This document shows, piece by piece, positions 12,101-22,800 of a stretch of 64,000 nucleotides of DNA. Source of the stretch: Camillea tinctor (taxonomy: Eukaryota; Ascomycota; Sordariomycetes; Xylariales; Xylariaceae); contig MU394122.1 in NCBI GenBank assembly GCA_022578605.1, positions 1-64,000 of the forward strand, given 5' to 3'. The notes beneath the pieces were generated by a model. It ran no database searches and was not told where the DNA came from. It worked only from the letters and a program-made list of their open reading frames with translations. The stretch's first letter is position 1, and every line of letters starts with the position of its first letter. Both the position numbers and the translations under genes were made by a program.

Positions 12101-13085
12101 TGGTGACTTCAGGAAACTCCCCATAACGCTCTCCGGTTTGGGGGTTCCAGATTATGGTCTTATTGTCCTTGCCAGAGGAGATAAGGAGATCACCATCTTG
12201 CTGGCACCAAGACACGGATAAAATACCTTGCTCGTGACCCGACAGTGTCTTCTCGGGAGCGTTCGAGTTGCGGAGGTCCCACAGCATAATGACGGGCATA
12301 GTATCGTCGGGCGTAGCGGTCAGAAGCCTCGTGGAATTGTTGGGGTCCCAAGCCAGGGAGCTAACGGCCTTCCGGTTATTGTTTAGGGTCAATGACGCCT
12401 TCTTCGTCTTCAAATCCCAGACAGTCACAAATCCACCCGAACCGCCAGTGGCCAGAATGTGGGCAACCTTGGTGTTCCATGCTACACATTCTAGGTCGTC
12501 TGACCGGGCGGCAGCGGTGCCTAGTCGAAAGGCATTGGCAGGGTCATTGACATCGTAGATGAAGAGTTCGCCCTTGGCGCCGGCGGTGGCGAGGATCTGG
12601 GGTCTCAAGGGGTTGAATTGGAGGGCCTTGATGGCACCGGTGTGTTTCGTGGTTCTCGATATCAAGGCATCGGATGCGCCCGAGATGAGCTTCTCGGCAT
12701 CCCACAGGTCGAGCGACCCATTTTCGAGGGCACCGGCAATGATACCTTGGGGGTGGTCATCGGAGGGCTGGCCCCAGGCAATATCGTAGAATCTGAGTGG
12801 CAGTAGAGCATATTAGTTGTTAATGTTTTATATCTTGAAGGAGACATTACGGTTTTTTCGGGTTTGTTTTGTTTACCTCGAGTCAGCGGCAATGGTGGCA
12901 ATGGGCTGAAGTTCCAGTCCTTGTTCCTGGTTGTCAAGATTCAGATCCCATACTTCCAGCTTTGTCTCGTCTGAGAAGTCGGCATCGACAGCGCCAGCTC
13001 TAGTCCCGGTAACCAGCAAAGGCTTGGAGGAACCGGGTGACCAGGCGAAGGCGGCGGTGCGTGCGATTTCACGTAATCGAACCAT
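9163..13085 (-). CDS. SEC31: Sec31, COPII outer coat subunit
   Basis: Sec31 pairs with Sec13 to form the outer cage of COPII vesicles at ER exit sites and stimulates Sar1 GTP hydrolysis through Sec23. Model: exon 1 at 12877..13085, intron with donor GTAAAC, exon 2 at 9264..12792, intron with donor GTATGT, and a last exon at 9163..9207, giving 1260 residues, the usual length. The N-terminus [18 protein letters not shown] is diagnostic. WD40 repeats fill about 1-340. An alpha-solenoid ancestral coatomer element ([30 protein letters not shown]) covers roughly 540-750. A Pro/Gly/Tyr-rich disordered linker (NPYAP, PPPP runs) spans about 800-1150 and carries Sec23/Sar1 contacts. A conserved C-terminal helical domain follows. 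The last exon adds [14 protein letters not shown], matching the family C-terminus better than reading into the intron. Confidence 0.96.
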
Positions 13086-13899
13086 GTCGACTTGGACTCA
13101 ATGGCAGAGGTACGTGGGGACGGTGACGGGGACGGTGACGGGAACGAGAACGAGAACGTGGGGATGAGATCGGATCAGTCTGTTTGAAAAGTGAAGAGTT
13201 AAGGACTCCAGCTGGCATTGAGCAATCTAGACCAGCTAGGGAAGATTTCAGTGTTAGGATGGATTAAGAGTTAAGCTGGCTGGTTCTCTCGCAGTGAAGG
13301 AGGCAGAGACATGCCAGCTTTCTCACGATATAAATGCAAGTAAAGGTTCAAGTCTAAGTACTCAGAGTAAGTTTCCCAGGTAATTGTTGCCAGATAACGC
13401 ACTTATACATTTAGCGGTACTTTGTACTACCCAAAGCACATAGTAGCTGAGTGGGCTAGGTTTAACGCTATGACCCACTTTCACTTGTTTGGTTGTTGTG
13501 GGCTAGCCCATGCTGCCCACGCCAAAGTACTTTATAAGCATAGCTTTGCGCATTGGTTCTCGCTTAATCGAATAGATTACTTCTTGTATATATTTGCTGC
13601 ATATGCACGAGCCAATTTGGCATACGCATATTCGTACATACATCTTACTAGGTACTATTTTCTAATGCACGTGATGTCTACTTCTTGCATCTTCCACCAT
13701 CACCTATCACCTGAACTTTGGGAACTTCTAGATCCATTAAACAGCCTTGTTATCCAAACTAGGTAACCTATTACTTACCTAGAAGTACACACCTAATCAC
13801 AAATACCAATTACCTAGCTTAAAGTCTCTAATTTATTATATTCCCGAAAGTGGACGGGCTAAAAAAATTACCATATCAACAACAACAACAACAATCGCC
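13086..13899. promoter_or_regulatory. Divergent promoter region, SEC31 / RRM gene
   Basis: 814 bases between two divergent start codons. A (CAA)n-like leader (about 13876-13893) precedes the RRM start. No specific factor site identified and no gene supported inside. Confidence 0.55.
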
Positions 13900-14472
13900 A
13901 TGACGGACACAGCGCGTTGGAAGGCGACAGTTTACGTTGGAGGTCTCGCCTCGCTAGTCAACACGGGAAACCTCCACGATGCTTTCATACCGTTTGGGGA
14001 GATTGCAGATATAACCCTGCCTAAGAACGATGCGCCCAACGCCACAGAGCCGCATAGGGGATTTGCATATGTCGAATACGAAGATGCAGACGACGCAAAG
14101 GAAGCCATCGACAACATGGACCAGTCAGAATTATTCGGACGTGTATTAAAGGTCTCCGCGGCCAAGGTCCCCAAGAGCGCGGAGGAAGGCCTAGGTAGCA
14201 GAACCGCAGTTTGGGAACAGGTAAGGGGAGAGAAGGATGAATTCTTTTCTTCTTTTTTTTTCTTTTCTTTTTCTTTCCCCCTTTATCTCTTCTACAATTC
14301 CTAGGACAACCCGGCTAACTGAAGAAATCAGGAGGGATGGCTTGCTGAACATGCTGTCAGTGAGGAGGACCGCTTGGCAACTGCTGGAGCTAAGGCAAAC
14401 GTCGATGAGAGGGCAGAAGACCCTATGCAAGGACTCGAAGGGTTGGACGTTGCTGGTCCCAAACCAGAATGA
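13900..14472 (+). CDS. RRM protein, cyclophilin-E (Cyp33) RRM-like
   Basis: Small RNA-binding protein of 153 residues. Exon 1 is 13900..14220 and exon 2 is 14332..14472, joined by a 111-base intron (donor GTAAGG, acceptor CAG, pyrimidine-rich). One RNA recognition motif covers about 9-90, with RNP2 VYVGGL at 12-17 and RNP1 RGFAYVEY at ~54-61. The order GGL-LHDAFIPFGEIADI and AIDNMDQSELFGRVLKV closely matches the RRM of human cyclophilin E (PPIE), a spliceosome-associated protein. Unlike PPIE there is no cyclophilin domain downstream. The second exon gives EGWLAEHAVSEEDRLA and an acidic tail, then a stop. In fungi this RRM is commonly a stand-alone protein, so the absence is probably not a truncation. 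A spliceosomal role is inferred from that resemblance. Confidence 0.88.
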
Positions 14473-14772
14473 AAGTTCAGATTTTTTTTTTCTCGAATGG
14501 GGGGAGACAATTTCGTACTATTCCCACCTTTTCGCATAGCGTTGGCGTTAGGAAGTGTTTTCTTTTTTCTTTTTTAGGTACAAAAGGAAAGCATATAGAT
14601 TAGGACCTTGCGACTGAAATCCAGACCATAAGTGATCTCTCCCAATATTGACACGGCCCTCTCCAGCGGTCCATCATGTACAACCTCTCGCGATCTCGGT
14701 CTCGGTAAAACGAACGCGGGATGTCCTCTTAGCACGCCCCGTCTCTTCTCCGATGCATCATAATAATCGTAA

Positions 14773-15334
14773 TTAATGCTCGGCGTGGGGGGCGGGATCT
14801 TCCTTGCGGTTTTGCCGGCTAAGTCGAAGATTCTTATCGACTACGAACTTGCGCGAAGTCGAGTAGACAGCAGCACCGACAGCAAAGGCAACGACGACAC
14901 CTTTTCGAATTTATTCCCTCAGTTAGTCATGTAATGTTCTCGTCGCCCACGATCAAGCTTTTTTTTTTTTCTATCTTTTTTTTTTCTTGGTTTATATGCT
15001 ACTAACCGAGAGGGATCAGTTCGGCGGGAATTTGCTTAAGCTTTCGGAGACGCTGGGAGACGGTATGCGCTGAACCGGTTTGACATGTCAATATATGATG
15101 ATCGGGCATATATGGTGTAGCCCCGCGGGTTGGTGTCGCAGGTCAATGGCCGAGGGGGTCGGTGCGAAACGTACCACTCTGATCCTCCTTCTAAAGGTGG
15201 GTTGTTAGCACAAGTGAACGTCATGTCATTCATAAGTACGCATATAGCAAGATAGCTCAAGCAGGGCAACGTACGGGGATGGGGCGCATCATGCGTCGCG
15301 TGGGCATCATTCTAAGAGCTCGTGTGGCATACAT
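14773..15334 (-). CDS. MLRQ/NDUFA4-like (B12D) small mitochondrial membrane protein, with micro-exon
   Basis: 88 residues from four exons: 15275..15334 (60), 15175..15190 (16-base micro-exon), 15007..15069 (63) and 14773..14900 (128). Donors are GTACGT, GTACGT and GTTAGT, and acceptors TAG, CAG and AAG. Only this combination gives one continuous frame through RPIPKEDQSAHTVSQRLRKL. The N-terminus is Arg/Met-rich without acidic residues (MYATRALRMMPTRRMMR), a mitochondrial presequence look. One membrane helix follows (about 48-64, LIPLGVVVAFAVGAAVYS), then the VDKNLRLSRQNR element typical of the B12D/MLRQ family. NDUFA4 proteins are respiratory-chain membrane subunits, assigned to complex IV in mammals. 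Skipping the micro-exon would cause a stop within exon 3. It lies head to head with COX12. The family call is by pattern only. The gene model itself is stronger. Confidence 0.72.
15175..15190 (-). other. 16-base internal micro-exon of the MLRQ-like gene
   Basis: Sequence AAGGAGGATCAGAGTG between acceptor CTTTAG and donor GTACGT. It converts exon 1 (phase 0) to phase 1, which is what exon 3 requires, so it is obligatory for a full-length protein. Confidence 0.75.
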
Positions 15335-15799
15335 TTTGGTGACGGGCTAGGGGGGAGATTTCTTCGATGTTGAATTGGCGTCTTTTTGTGACCTTTTGCA
15401 GGGGGAGTTCGAAGTTTTGGGGGGGGAGAAGAGAGGCAGAGCTCGGCTGGATGGATACTAAGTACTAGGTTAAGTAGAGAGTGGAATGGAATGATCGGTG
15501 CGGTTTTGCGATTTTGTTAGCCAGTAAAAACCCTCCAAAACCAGAGCTAAGCTGGGTTAAGCAGCTAATCTTGACTTCCCCGCCCCCATTTGCACATGCC
15601 TAAGCCACACCTTATCTGTAGTAAAGCCACAGCGTGTCAGGCCATTCTCTCTAAACACCATTCGATGATTCGACAATCGTCTGAGATCTCTTTTTGGCAA
15701 TCTTCAAACTACATCACACATCCACCCCTCCCTTATACTTGCCATTGATCCATTCCACGACCACCTTTTACTACCGGAACCCTCGTATAAATTGTCAAA
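15335..15799. promoter_or_regulatory. Shared divergent promoter of two respiratory-chain genes
   Basis: 465 bases between the start codons of the MLRQ-like gene and COX12. A CCAAT pentamer (15374..15378, minus strand) is present. CCAAT is the core of sites for the HAP complex, which regulates respiratory genes in fungi. One pentamer alone is weak evidence, and it sits close to the MLRQ-like start. Confidence 0.45.
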
Positions 15800-16436
15800 A
15801 TGTCTGACGACGAGCGCGAGACCAAGCCCTTCAAGTTCGTCACTGGTAAGTCTCTTCCCTGGTAGAATTGCCTCATTAAAAAAAAGGTTGAGGTGCATCG
15901 GCCGTTGTTCACTGCTAACTTCTTGTTTCTTTTTTCTTCTTCTTTTAGCTGGTAAGCGCATTTTCCCGGCCAACCCAAATCTAGACGTGCGACCGAAATA
16001 GATAAAACGATGCGACTACGATTAAGATTTCGATTTCGATATCGATATCCATTTTGTTTCATCGATTAAAACGTCTTCCTTCGAAACCATGTCTAACTGA
16101 CATGATACGTCCAGGTGTCGATGCCCGATTCCCCAACCAGAACCAGACCAAGCACTGCTGGCAGAACTACGTCGACTACCACAAGTGCGTCAACGCCAAG
16201 GGCGAGGACTTTGCGCCCTGCCGCCAGGTACGGTGAACTCGAACCCTTAATGATCTAGGATCATCGCTGACCGGTTCAGTTCCTCCTAGCTTACCGGTCT
16301 CTATGCCCGAGCGGGTGGTACCAGCGATGGGATGACCAGAGAGGTGAGTCGGAGATGTTGGATATGTATGGTATGAGTTTAAGGGGGCTAACATGTGGCA
16401 GCCGCCGGAAACTTCCCTGCCAAGCTCGATGCTTAG
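15800..16436 (+). CDS. COX12: Cytochrome c oxidase subunit VIb (Cox12/COX6B), with 3-base micro-exon
   Basis: Complex IV subunit on the intermembrane-space face, at the dimer interface. Five exons: 15800..15845, 15949..15951, 16115..16227, 16280..16343 and 16402..16436, giving 86 residues, the same length as human COX6B1. The twin cysteine signature is intact: C31-X9-C41 and C52-X10-C63, the disulfide hairpin imported by Mia40. Conserved blocks are [20 protein letters not shown] and KGEDFAPCR. Exon 2 is only CTG. With it the protein reads FVTAGVDARFP, and without it FVTGVDARFP. Yeast (HTVGFDARFP) and human (KTAPFDSRFP) keep one residue between the Thr and the Gly/Pro, which supports inclusion. 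Both flanking introns are complete, each with a CTAAC branch site and its own donor and acceptor. All other introns have standard signals. Confidence 0.93.
15949..15951 (+). other. 3-base micro-exon (CTG) of COX12
   Basis: The upstream intron (15846..15948) has GTAAGT, a GCTAAC branch and a long pyrimidine tract ending TTTTAG. The downstream intron (15952..16114) has GTAAGC, a TCTAAC branch and CCAG. Inclusion inserts Ala16 in frame. Confidence 0.75.
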
Positions 16437-17615
16437 ACGAGATATTGCGAGAGCGAGGAACCACGGAAGCAGTAGATATAGGATGGTGGCACGGTGTACC
16501 TACAATTATAGACTTTCGGGTCTGGTGAACAATTAAAATCGTCATCAAATTTCCATATACCGTACCCTTTTCTCCAGATATTTTTTCGGGTACATCCACG
16601 ACCAGGCCGGTCACGATCAGCGCAGAAACTCGGATCTTTTTTTTTTTCATCGGAACACCAGAGACTGCAGTACGATACGAGAATTTAACTGATTACCTAG
16701 GCATTCAGCCTCAGATTTGGAATTGTCAGGGCACAACTGATTCACGATCATAAAAGAATGAAGACCTACTTACATCTAGCCAAACTTAGTAAAGACTAAG
16801 TTTCGCAGATGATAAACGTTATGTTATGAGTCTGAGGGGTGAGTTCTTTCATAGGCACGGCAAAATTGCTATATACTGGACTATGTGCGTGCCATCTCAA
16901 GATCTACGGATTTTCAAGCAGCAAAACCTTGGGTCTATCAACTATTCAATGTCTCATTATAACGAATCTTGTAGGTAGTGCCACTAATACTACAATACCA
17001 TATTTATCAATCAAATCCTGTCGATAATGCTAATTTGCATATAAATCTACCTCTCTGTAGATATATCTTTCTGTTCCGTAATTCCGAAGGGTATGAATTA
17101 CTTAGCTGCGTGCCTAGTTCACCTGAGTCAAGCTGGAGCCGAGGTTACAACATGGATAACAAGAACAAGAAAAACAGCAATGTATACAACTTGACCTACA
17201 TATATACAACCCATAGACAAATTGAATATTTTCTAATTCTCTATATCTATATGCTCTTACATTAGAAAAAAGATCAATAAAATACGCACATAAATATAAG
17301 CAACACGGCATCAGGTGAGAGTTACAAAGTGAGAAACCTTGGAAGGTTCCGAGAGTTAAGAGATCCGTCTCACCCTATAATGTGACCTAAGAGGTCCCAT
17401 GGGATCCACTTAAGACCGAACCTTAAGTCGTAGCACGGAGCCCCACTTGACTGGATTTTTCTACGGGCCGGAATTTGGTGGGATTGGCCCTTGAGTAGAA
17501 GTCCCGAGATTCATCTTCTAATACTTCTAATATTAGTAGTTATCCATCTCGAGTTCCCCAAGAAACACTTCTCGACGTCACAGCGAGCCCACGAAACGCT
17601 CGCATAACCGTCAAG
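16437..17615. other. Intergenic region, COX12 to mL61
   Basis: COX12 3' flank and mL61 promoter. The middle (about 16780-17290) is AT-rich. A few 60-95-codon frames exist but look random. No RNA gene recognised. Confidence 0.55.
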
Positions 17616-18565
17616 ATGGTCAATCCAGGAAAGCGTATGCACATATTAAAAGCCGTAAGTTTTTTTTTAACCTCACAATCCCAATTGATATTCTCTCAGC
17701 AAGTTAAAAAAAAAAGGCTTACATTAATTTTCTTGATATAGAAGGTAAATTCAGTCCACCACGAATGAATATGCACCACCGAAACATAAAGAAAAGAAAA
17801 GAAACTCGAGATATCAATTCACCAGAAAAAAAACTTCATTATCAAACTCTACCGATTCTGATATTGCTTCCGTCTTTATAGTTGCTAGATTTACGGCATG
17901 GCCCCGGTGCAGCCATACTACCACCCGAGATCACACGGATACATCTAGACTTTGCCTTGAGGTGGAACGATGGGCACTATGGGCCTAGGTATGCTGGTGC
18001 TCTCACTTTATTCCCAAATGGAGAAGAAGTATGCCCAATAAGCACTGCTGACACAGTCCCATCCTTTCCTTTCCCCCCTCACAGGAAATTCTGGAAGATA
18101 TGTCTGCCACGGCTCAAATACTGGAACCCCGCAATACCGATGCTCGTGAACCGGTTTGCCGATCAGTCGCTGCCGGCCACCATGTCGATATACTTCCGGA
18201 AAGCCGAGGAGGAGGCCGAGGCCACAGGGCGCAATGCGCTGCCCCTAGCGCAACAGCCGCACAGCAGCACTGAAGGCGAGCACCCGGCCCCACCACCCGA
18301 GAAAGGCGAGCGCGTCGTCACCATCGATATGAAGGGCGTGCACTCGGACGCCATCCTCGCCGAGTTCATGCGCAAGACCGGCGCCACCGCCATACACCCC
18401 ACCCCCGACGAGGAGGTCGAGATGCGCCAGGTCGAGGAGCTCCGCGAGCGCGGCGCCGTCGACCGGGCCATCATGAAGCAGTGGCTGGACAACAAGAGAA
18501 ACCAAGAGCGCATGATGGCCCTCGCCCGCCAGGAGGCTGAGGCTATCAAGATGGCGAACCAGTAG
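17616..18565 (+). CDS. Mitochondrial large-subunit ribosomal protein mL61 (MRP49-like)
   Basis: Mitoribosome protein with the thioredoxin-like L51/S25/CI-B8 domain. Exons are 17616..17654, 17882..17988 and 18085..18565, giving 208 residues. The joins give MHILKALLDLRHGPGAAILP and GHYGPRKFWK, both continuous with the family pattern (basic N-terminus, GPGA turn, conserved GP-R-KFW, LPRLKYWNPAIPMLVNR). The domain occupies about 1-95. A disordered Pro/Glu linker and a C-terminal helix (EEVEMRQVEELRERG to the end) follow, longer than in yeast Mrp49. Two oddities: intron 1 is long (227 bases) and contains AG|AAG|GT, a potential 3-base exon or re-splicing point (17742..17744), and intron 2 (17989..18084) is 96 bases, a multiple of three, with no stop, so its retention would insert 32 residues in frame. 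Family is fairly sure; the exact r-protein name less so. Confidence 0.78.
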
Positions 18566-19861
18566 TAGCGAAAAGGGGAAAGCAAAAAAAAAAAAGATAG
18601 GGTGGAGGGGTAGGAGTGGATTGGCAGTAAGTGTATATATGGTAAGGAGCACACTCAAAGCGATTTGAGGAGGAAGAGGGTGTTACTATAAGACCCACAA
18701 GAGTATATATGTGTATAGTATACACGATGAACTAACGGCGAAGAAGGGGGAAGTACCGGGCCACAATTAGCTCTGTACAATATTTGTATAGCATCATGAA
18801 AGAAAAAAGGGGGAGGGAAGGCGGGAAAGGAAAAGAAAACACAAATGGCGAAGATACATGGGCTACAGAGACGCACCTCCCTCTCCCACATCGACACGAA
18901 TAAAGAAAAAAAAAGAAAGAGAAAAATCAGAAACCCATTGAAGCTTTAACCTAGACATGGATTAAAGCAGGCTAGCTTCCCATACAAGAAATAAGTACCA
19001 TTACCATCATGACCACAGAAGGACCCCCTTTCCCTCTTATCATGACCTGACCTGACCTGACCTATTAGGCAGCCTATGTCTTGAGGCTGAAGAGGCAGAC
19101 ACAACAAATGAAGACAACCCCTTTCCCCTCCCCCCTTGCATACACTCTGAGATAGAAGCCTATTTTCCACCATGGTCTATTTCAATTTTGCGTCAAGGAA
19201 GAGCGAAATCTCACGTCGGGCTGGGACTGTACCATGATTATCTATAACTATGGCTCTCTTCCTCTTTTTTAAGGAGTTATAGGGAGTTACGGTTTTTTGG
19301 TGCTTGGCGGTCGACATTATGCTTTGTTGACTCCTTAAGTAGCTGGGGATGTGGAAAGTAGATATTTCACGAGATTGGGGATGGGATGTACAAGTGCGGT
19401 TTTCAGAAGTGATATATTCCACGCGGTGCGGATATCGAAGGTGAGAAAGGGGGGACTACACGATATCCCTGCTCAGCCGTCTACTAGTATACAGGCGTAC
19501 TGCCCGCGTTATACAATACCTTACATCCATACCCATAGCCGTACCTACTTTCCCAAGTCACAAGTCCCAATACTTTGCAAAGTAGTGTATAATCCTGTAT
19601 CTCATTTCATATAGTGAATTCATTCTACAAAAGAAACCCCAAAAAAAATTACAAAGATCCAACGTAATGATATCGATAGCACTATGAACCTCACCCCCCT
19701 TCCCCCCTTTAACATGTCTAAGTAACGCTTTTAGAAAATTATCGCCACACCCTCCTTCTCCTTCACCTACCTCCCCCTTTAGACCGAGCTCTACAAGGGC
19801 CAGGCAATCCAAACTCCCAACTACCCACGCCCCCCTTTTCTCTTCTCAATTCCCTCCTCCC
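18566..19861. other. Convergent intergenic region, mL61 / Mug190-like
   Basis: 3' flanks of two convergent genes. It contains three tandem TGACC units (about 19044-19061) and AT-rich stretches. No gene supported. Confidence 0.55.
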
Positions 19862-22800
19862 TCATACTTCCGTCTCGATATCCGGCTGCCTCCCACTCAG
19901 CGACCCCACCTTCGTAACCCGCCGCACCGCATACACCGCTTCGTTCTTCGCGAACTGGACGTTGCGCATGGGCTTCCACTGCATGAGGCCGCGGTGCTGG
20001 CGATGCAGGTCCCGGCTGCGCGTCCGATAGTCCTTGTACTGCTTGATAGGGTTCTTACTACTACCCTTCGACTTGGAGCTCGTGAGGGAGCCCCCCGAGC
20101 TCGTCGCCTCCGTGGCGTTGGTCTGCGAGCCCGTGAGCACGCTGCCGTTCGCTTCGTCGGCGTTAGACGCGTCCTGGATGCCTAGGTCCGTGGACGCGTG
20201 GTTGATGTGCTGGCGCGGGGAGTCGGGCTCCTCGGAGGGGTCCTCCGACTCGTACTGGTCGTCGCCGCCGTCGGAGGAAGAGCTCCCGCGCACGCCGTTC
20301 ATGAGCTCGGCGGGGTCCTGCCCGAAGGCTCCCGACCAGTCCTCGCCATCTTTGGCGAGCCACTTCTGCTTGTCTGCTTCGGAGGCGGTCGCGAGCACGT
20401 CGCGGCCCTTGGTGAGGGAGTCGTCGTGCAACTTGTGGATCGTCGGGGGCAGCTCCTTAGAAACCTCCTCCTTGCGCACGCCCTCTGTGAAGCATGCTTC
20501 CCACGTCTCTATCGTCTCGCGCGAGTCGTTGTCGCTGACGAAGCGCAGATGATCGCGGTCCGTGCCCGCTTTAAATCGGCCCCGGAATTGTAGGCGGCCG
20601 GCTTCTTCGATCTTGATATCGGGGATGGAGTTGAAGTTTTCTTCTGTTATGTAGTTCTGGGACAATCTCATAGAGTTGTCACACTTCCACACGGGGATAT
20701 CGAAGTCCTTCTCTTCGCCGTCGACCAAGTCGTTCAGCCAAATAGCAGCAAAGTATTCCGTGTGTCGCTTGTTCGGTAGGTGGAACTCGAAGAAGATGGG
20801 GGATCGGTATCGGTACCGAACCGGCAAGCGGGGTCTTGGGTTGTTCACTATACCATTGATGTTCCAGTATACCGAATCGCCGTCTGCAACACATTGGTCT
20901 CTCCTGACGGCAGCAGAACTGCCACCAGTTCTAAGCTTTAACTTGATTTTACCATTGCCAGAGCCAGTGAACGTGGAAGTCATTCTGTCAGAGACAAATT
21001 CAAAAGTACCAACGTCCCATCCGAGCTGTGGTGGCGGTAGCTTCAGTTCAACGGACCGGAATAGGAGTGAAATTCGAACACGTCCAAATCCGATACCTCC
21101 ATCTAATGGGTACCATCGAGTGGACTAGAATATCAGGTCAATATATGAATGAGGGAAAGAAGGATAAATAGTATCTGACGTACCTGGCTACTCGTTTGCA
21201 AGATATCTGATAGTTTCAATGGAACCACACCAATGATAGGATCATGTTGCCGGTTTCGAGAGTCACGCACAGTGACAGTGACGATCGCGGATTTCCAGTC
21301 CCGGATGAAGCGCTCAGTACCTGCATTAAATATAGGCTTTGACGAGATGACTTTCGTCCGGGTCTTGTAAATCTGCAATGATTGTTAGCAACGATCAGCT
21401 CATTTTCAGCATGCAGACATACCAGTTCATCATTGAGTAATATAGTACAGTAGGAGCTGGGCAGCTTTTTGCTCTGTTCTTCTTTAATTTCACCGGCATC
21501 ACGAGCAGGCTCATACTCTCTGCCACCCGTACGCTTGCCGCCCTCCGAGCCCTTCACATTCTCCAATTCAAGATTAACGATCTGGTGAATGACAACACTG
21601 AGAATGCCGGAAGGCCAAATAGGATCAGGTGGCGTATGTGCAACAGCATCTTCCTCAGCAGTGTTCAAAGTCCCCTTCTCGTCCTGTAGCTCTTTCTTAT
21701 CCCGAAGCTCCTTTGGAAGGCCGAGGTCCTTACCATCTGTCCTCAGAGCAGTTCGGAATTGGGTCTTGCCGAAAAATCCAACTTCCCAGTGCAGTTCTCC
21801 GGGCATGCTGCTCTCAGCCTTGACGCCCCTCAACTTCGAAACCTGTTGATACATATTACCGGGATGTTGAATAAGCTTTTGCAATGAGAGCTCGACCTTT
21901 CCAACTACGTCGTCAGCGCTTGAGCGGTCGCTGTCCCATAGCTCCATTGAGAGTTGTTCGTCTGCCTTAATGAGGTCTGTCGTGACCAGAAGAGCACAGG
22001 TCTCTTCAAATACCGGGTTGAGATCATCCTGGATAACTCGGGTGCAGTACATGGGTTTACCAAACTTAGAAAAGCTGACGGTGATGTATGGGTCTGAGCC
22101 ACCACCCTGCGAGCCGCGGCGGTCCTGCTTTGAAAGACCAACTGCCTTGTGGATTCGAATAAAAAGAATACCCAAGGCGTTGGTCTCTTTCTGAATGTCA
22201 TCACCTTGCAGAATCTTACCAAGGTCAATAGTCATCGACTTCGGAGCAACATACATGCTGCAAGCTGTCTTAATAGCCCAGTTCACGAAGTTGGAGATGA
22301 GCGGTAGGTTAAGGATATTGACGCCACGCTCAATCATGGGAGTGCATCCAGCCTCTACCTTAGGGACTCCCATGAGTGTAAATGTGACTGCCTTCAAGAA
22401 TGGTGGCTCGGGGGACATCTGCAACCTAATCCGTACAGTGCCGACAAGACCTATCAATTCAACCCCTGAAATATGGTAAGTTACTGACTTCATTACCTGT
22501 ATGTTCACAACTTACAGATGGGCAAGGGTACACCGAATAGTCCTTTTATACCCAAGTAGAAAACCAATTGCATGCCCATGTTCGCAGCTTTAGCAGACAC
22601 AGTTTCTGAGGAGGGTTTGGCGTGGTAAGCGAATGATGCCTCCAGGTTGTAATAGTCACCACCTTCTTCGTTAGCTGCGAGTTCTTGCGGATCCTGGGTT
22701 TTCGCATTCTCCTTATGCATTTCGTCTTTGACATCTTGCATGTGCGCATCAGGAAGCGCACGAAGACTCAGGATCCGGATGGGATTGTTTCCCTGAGAAA

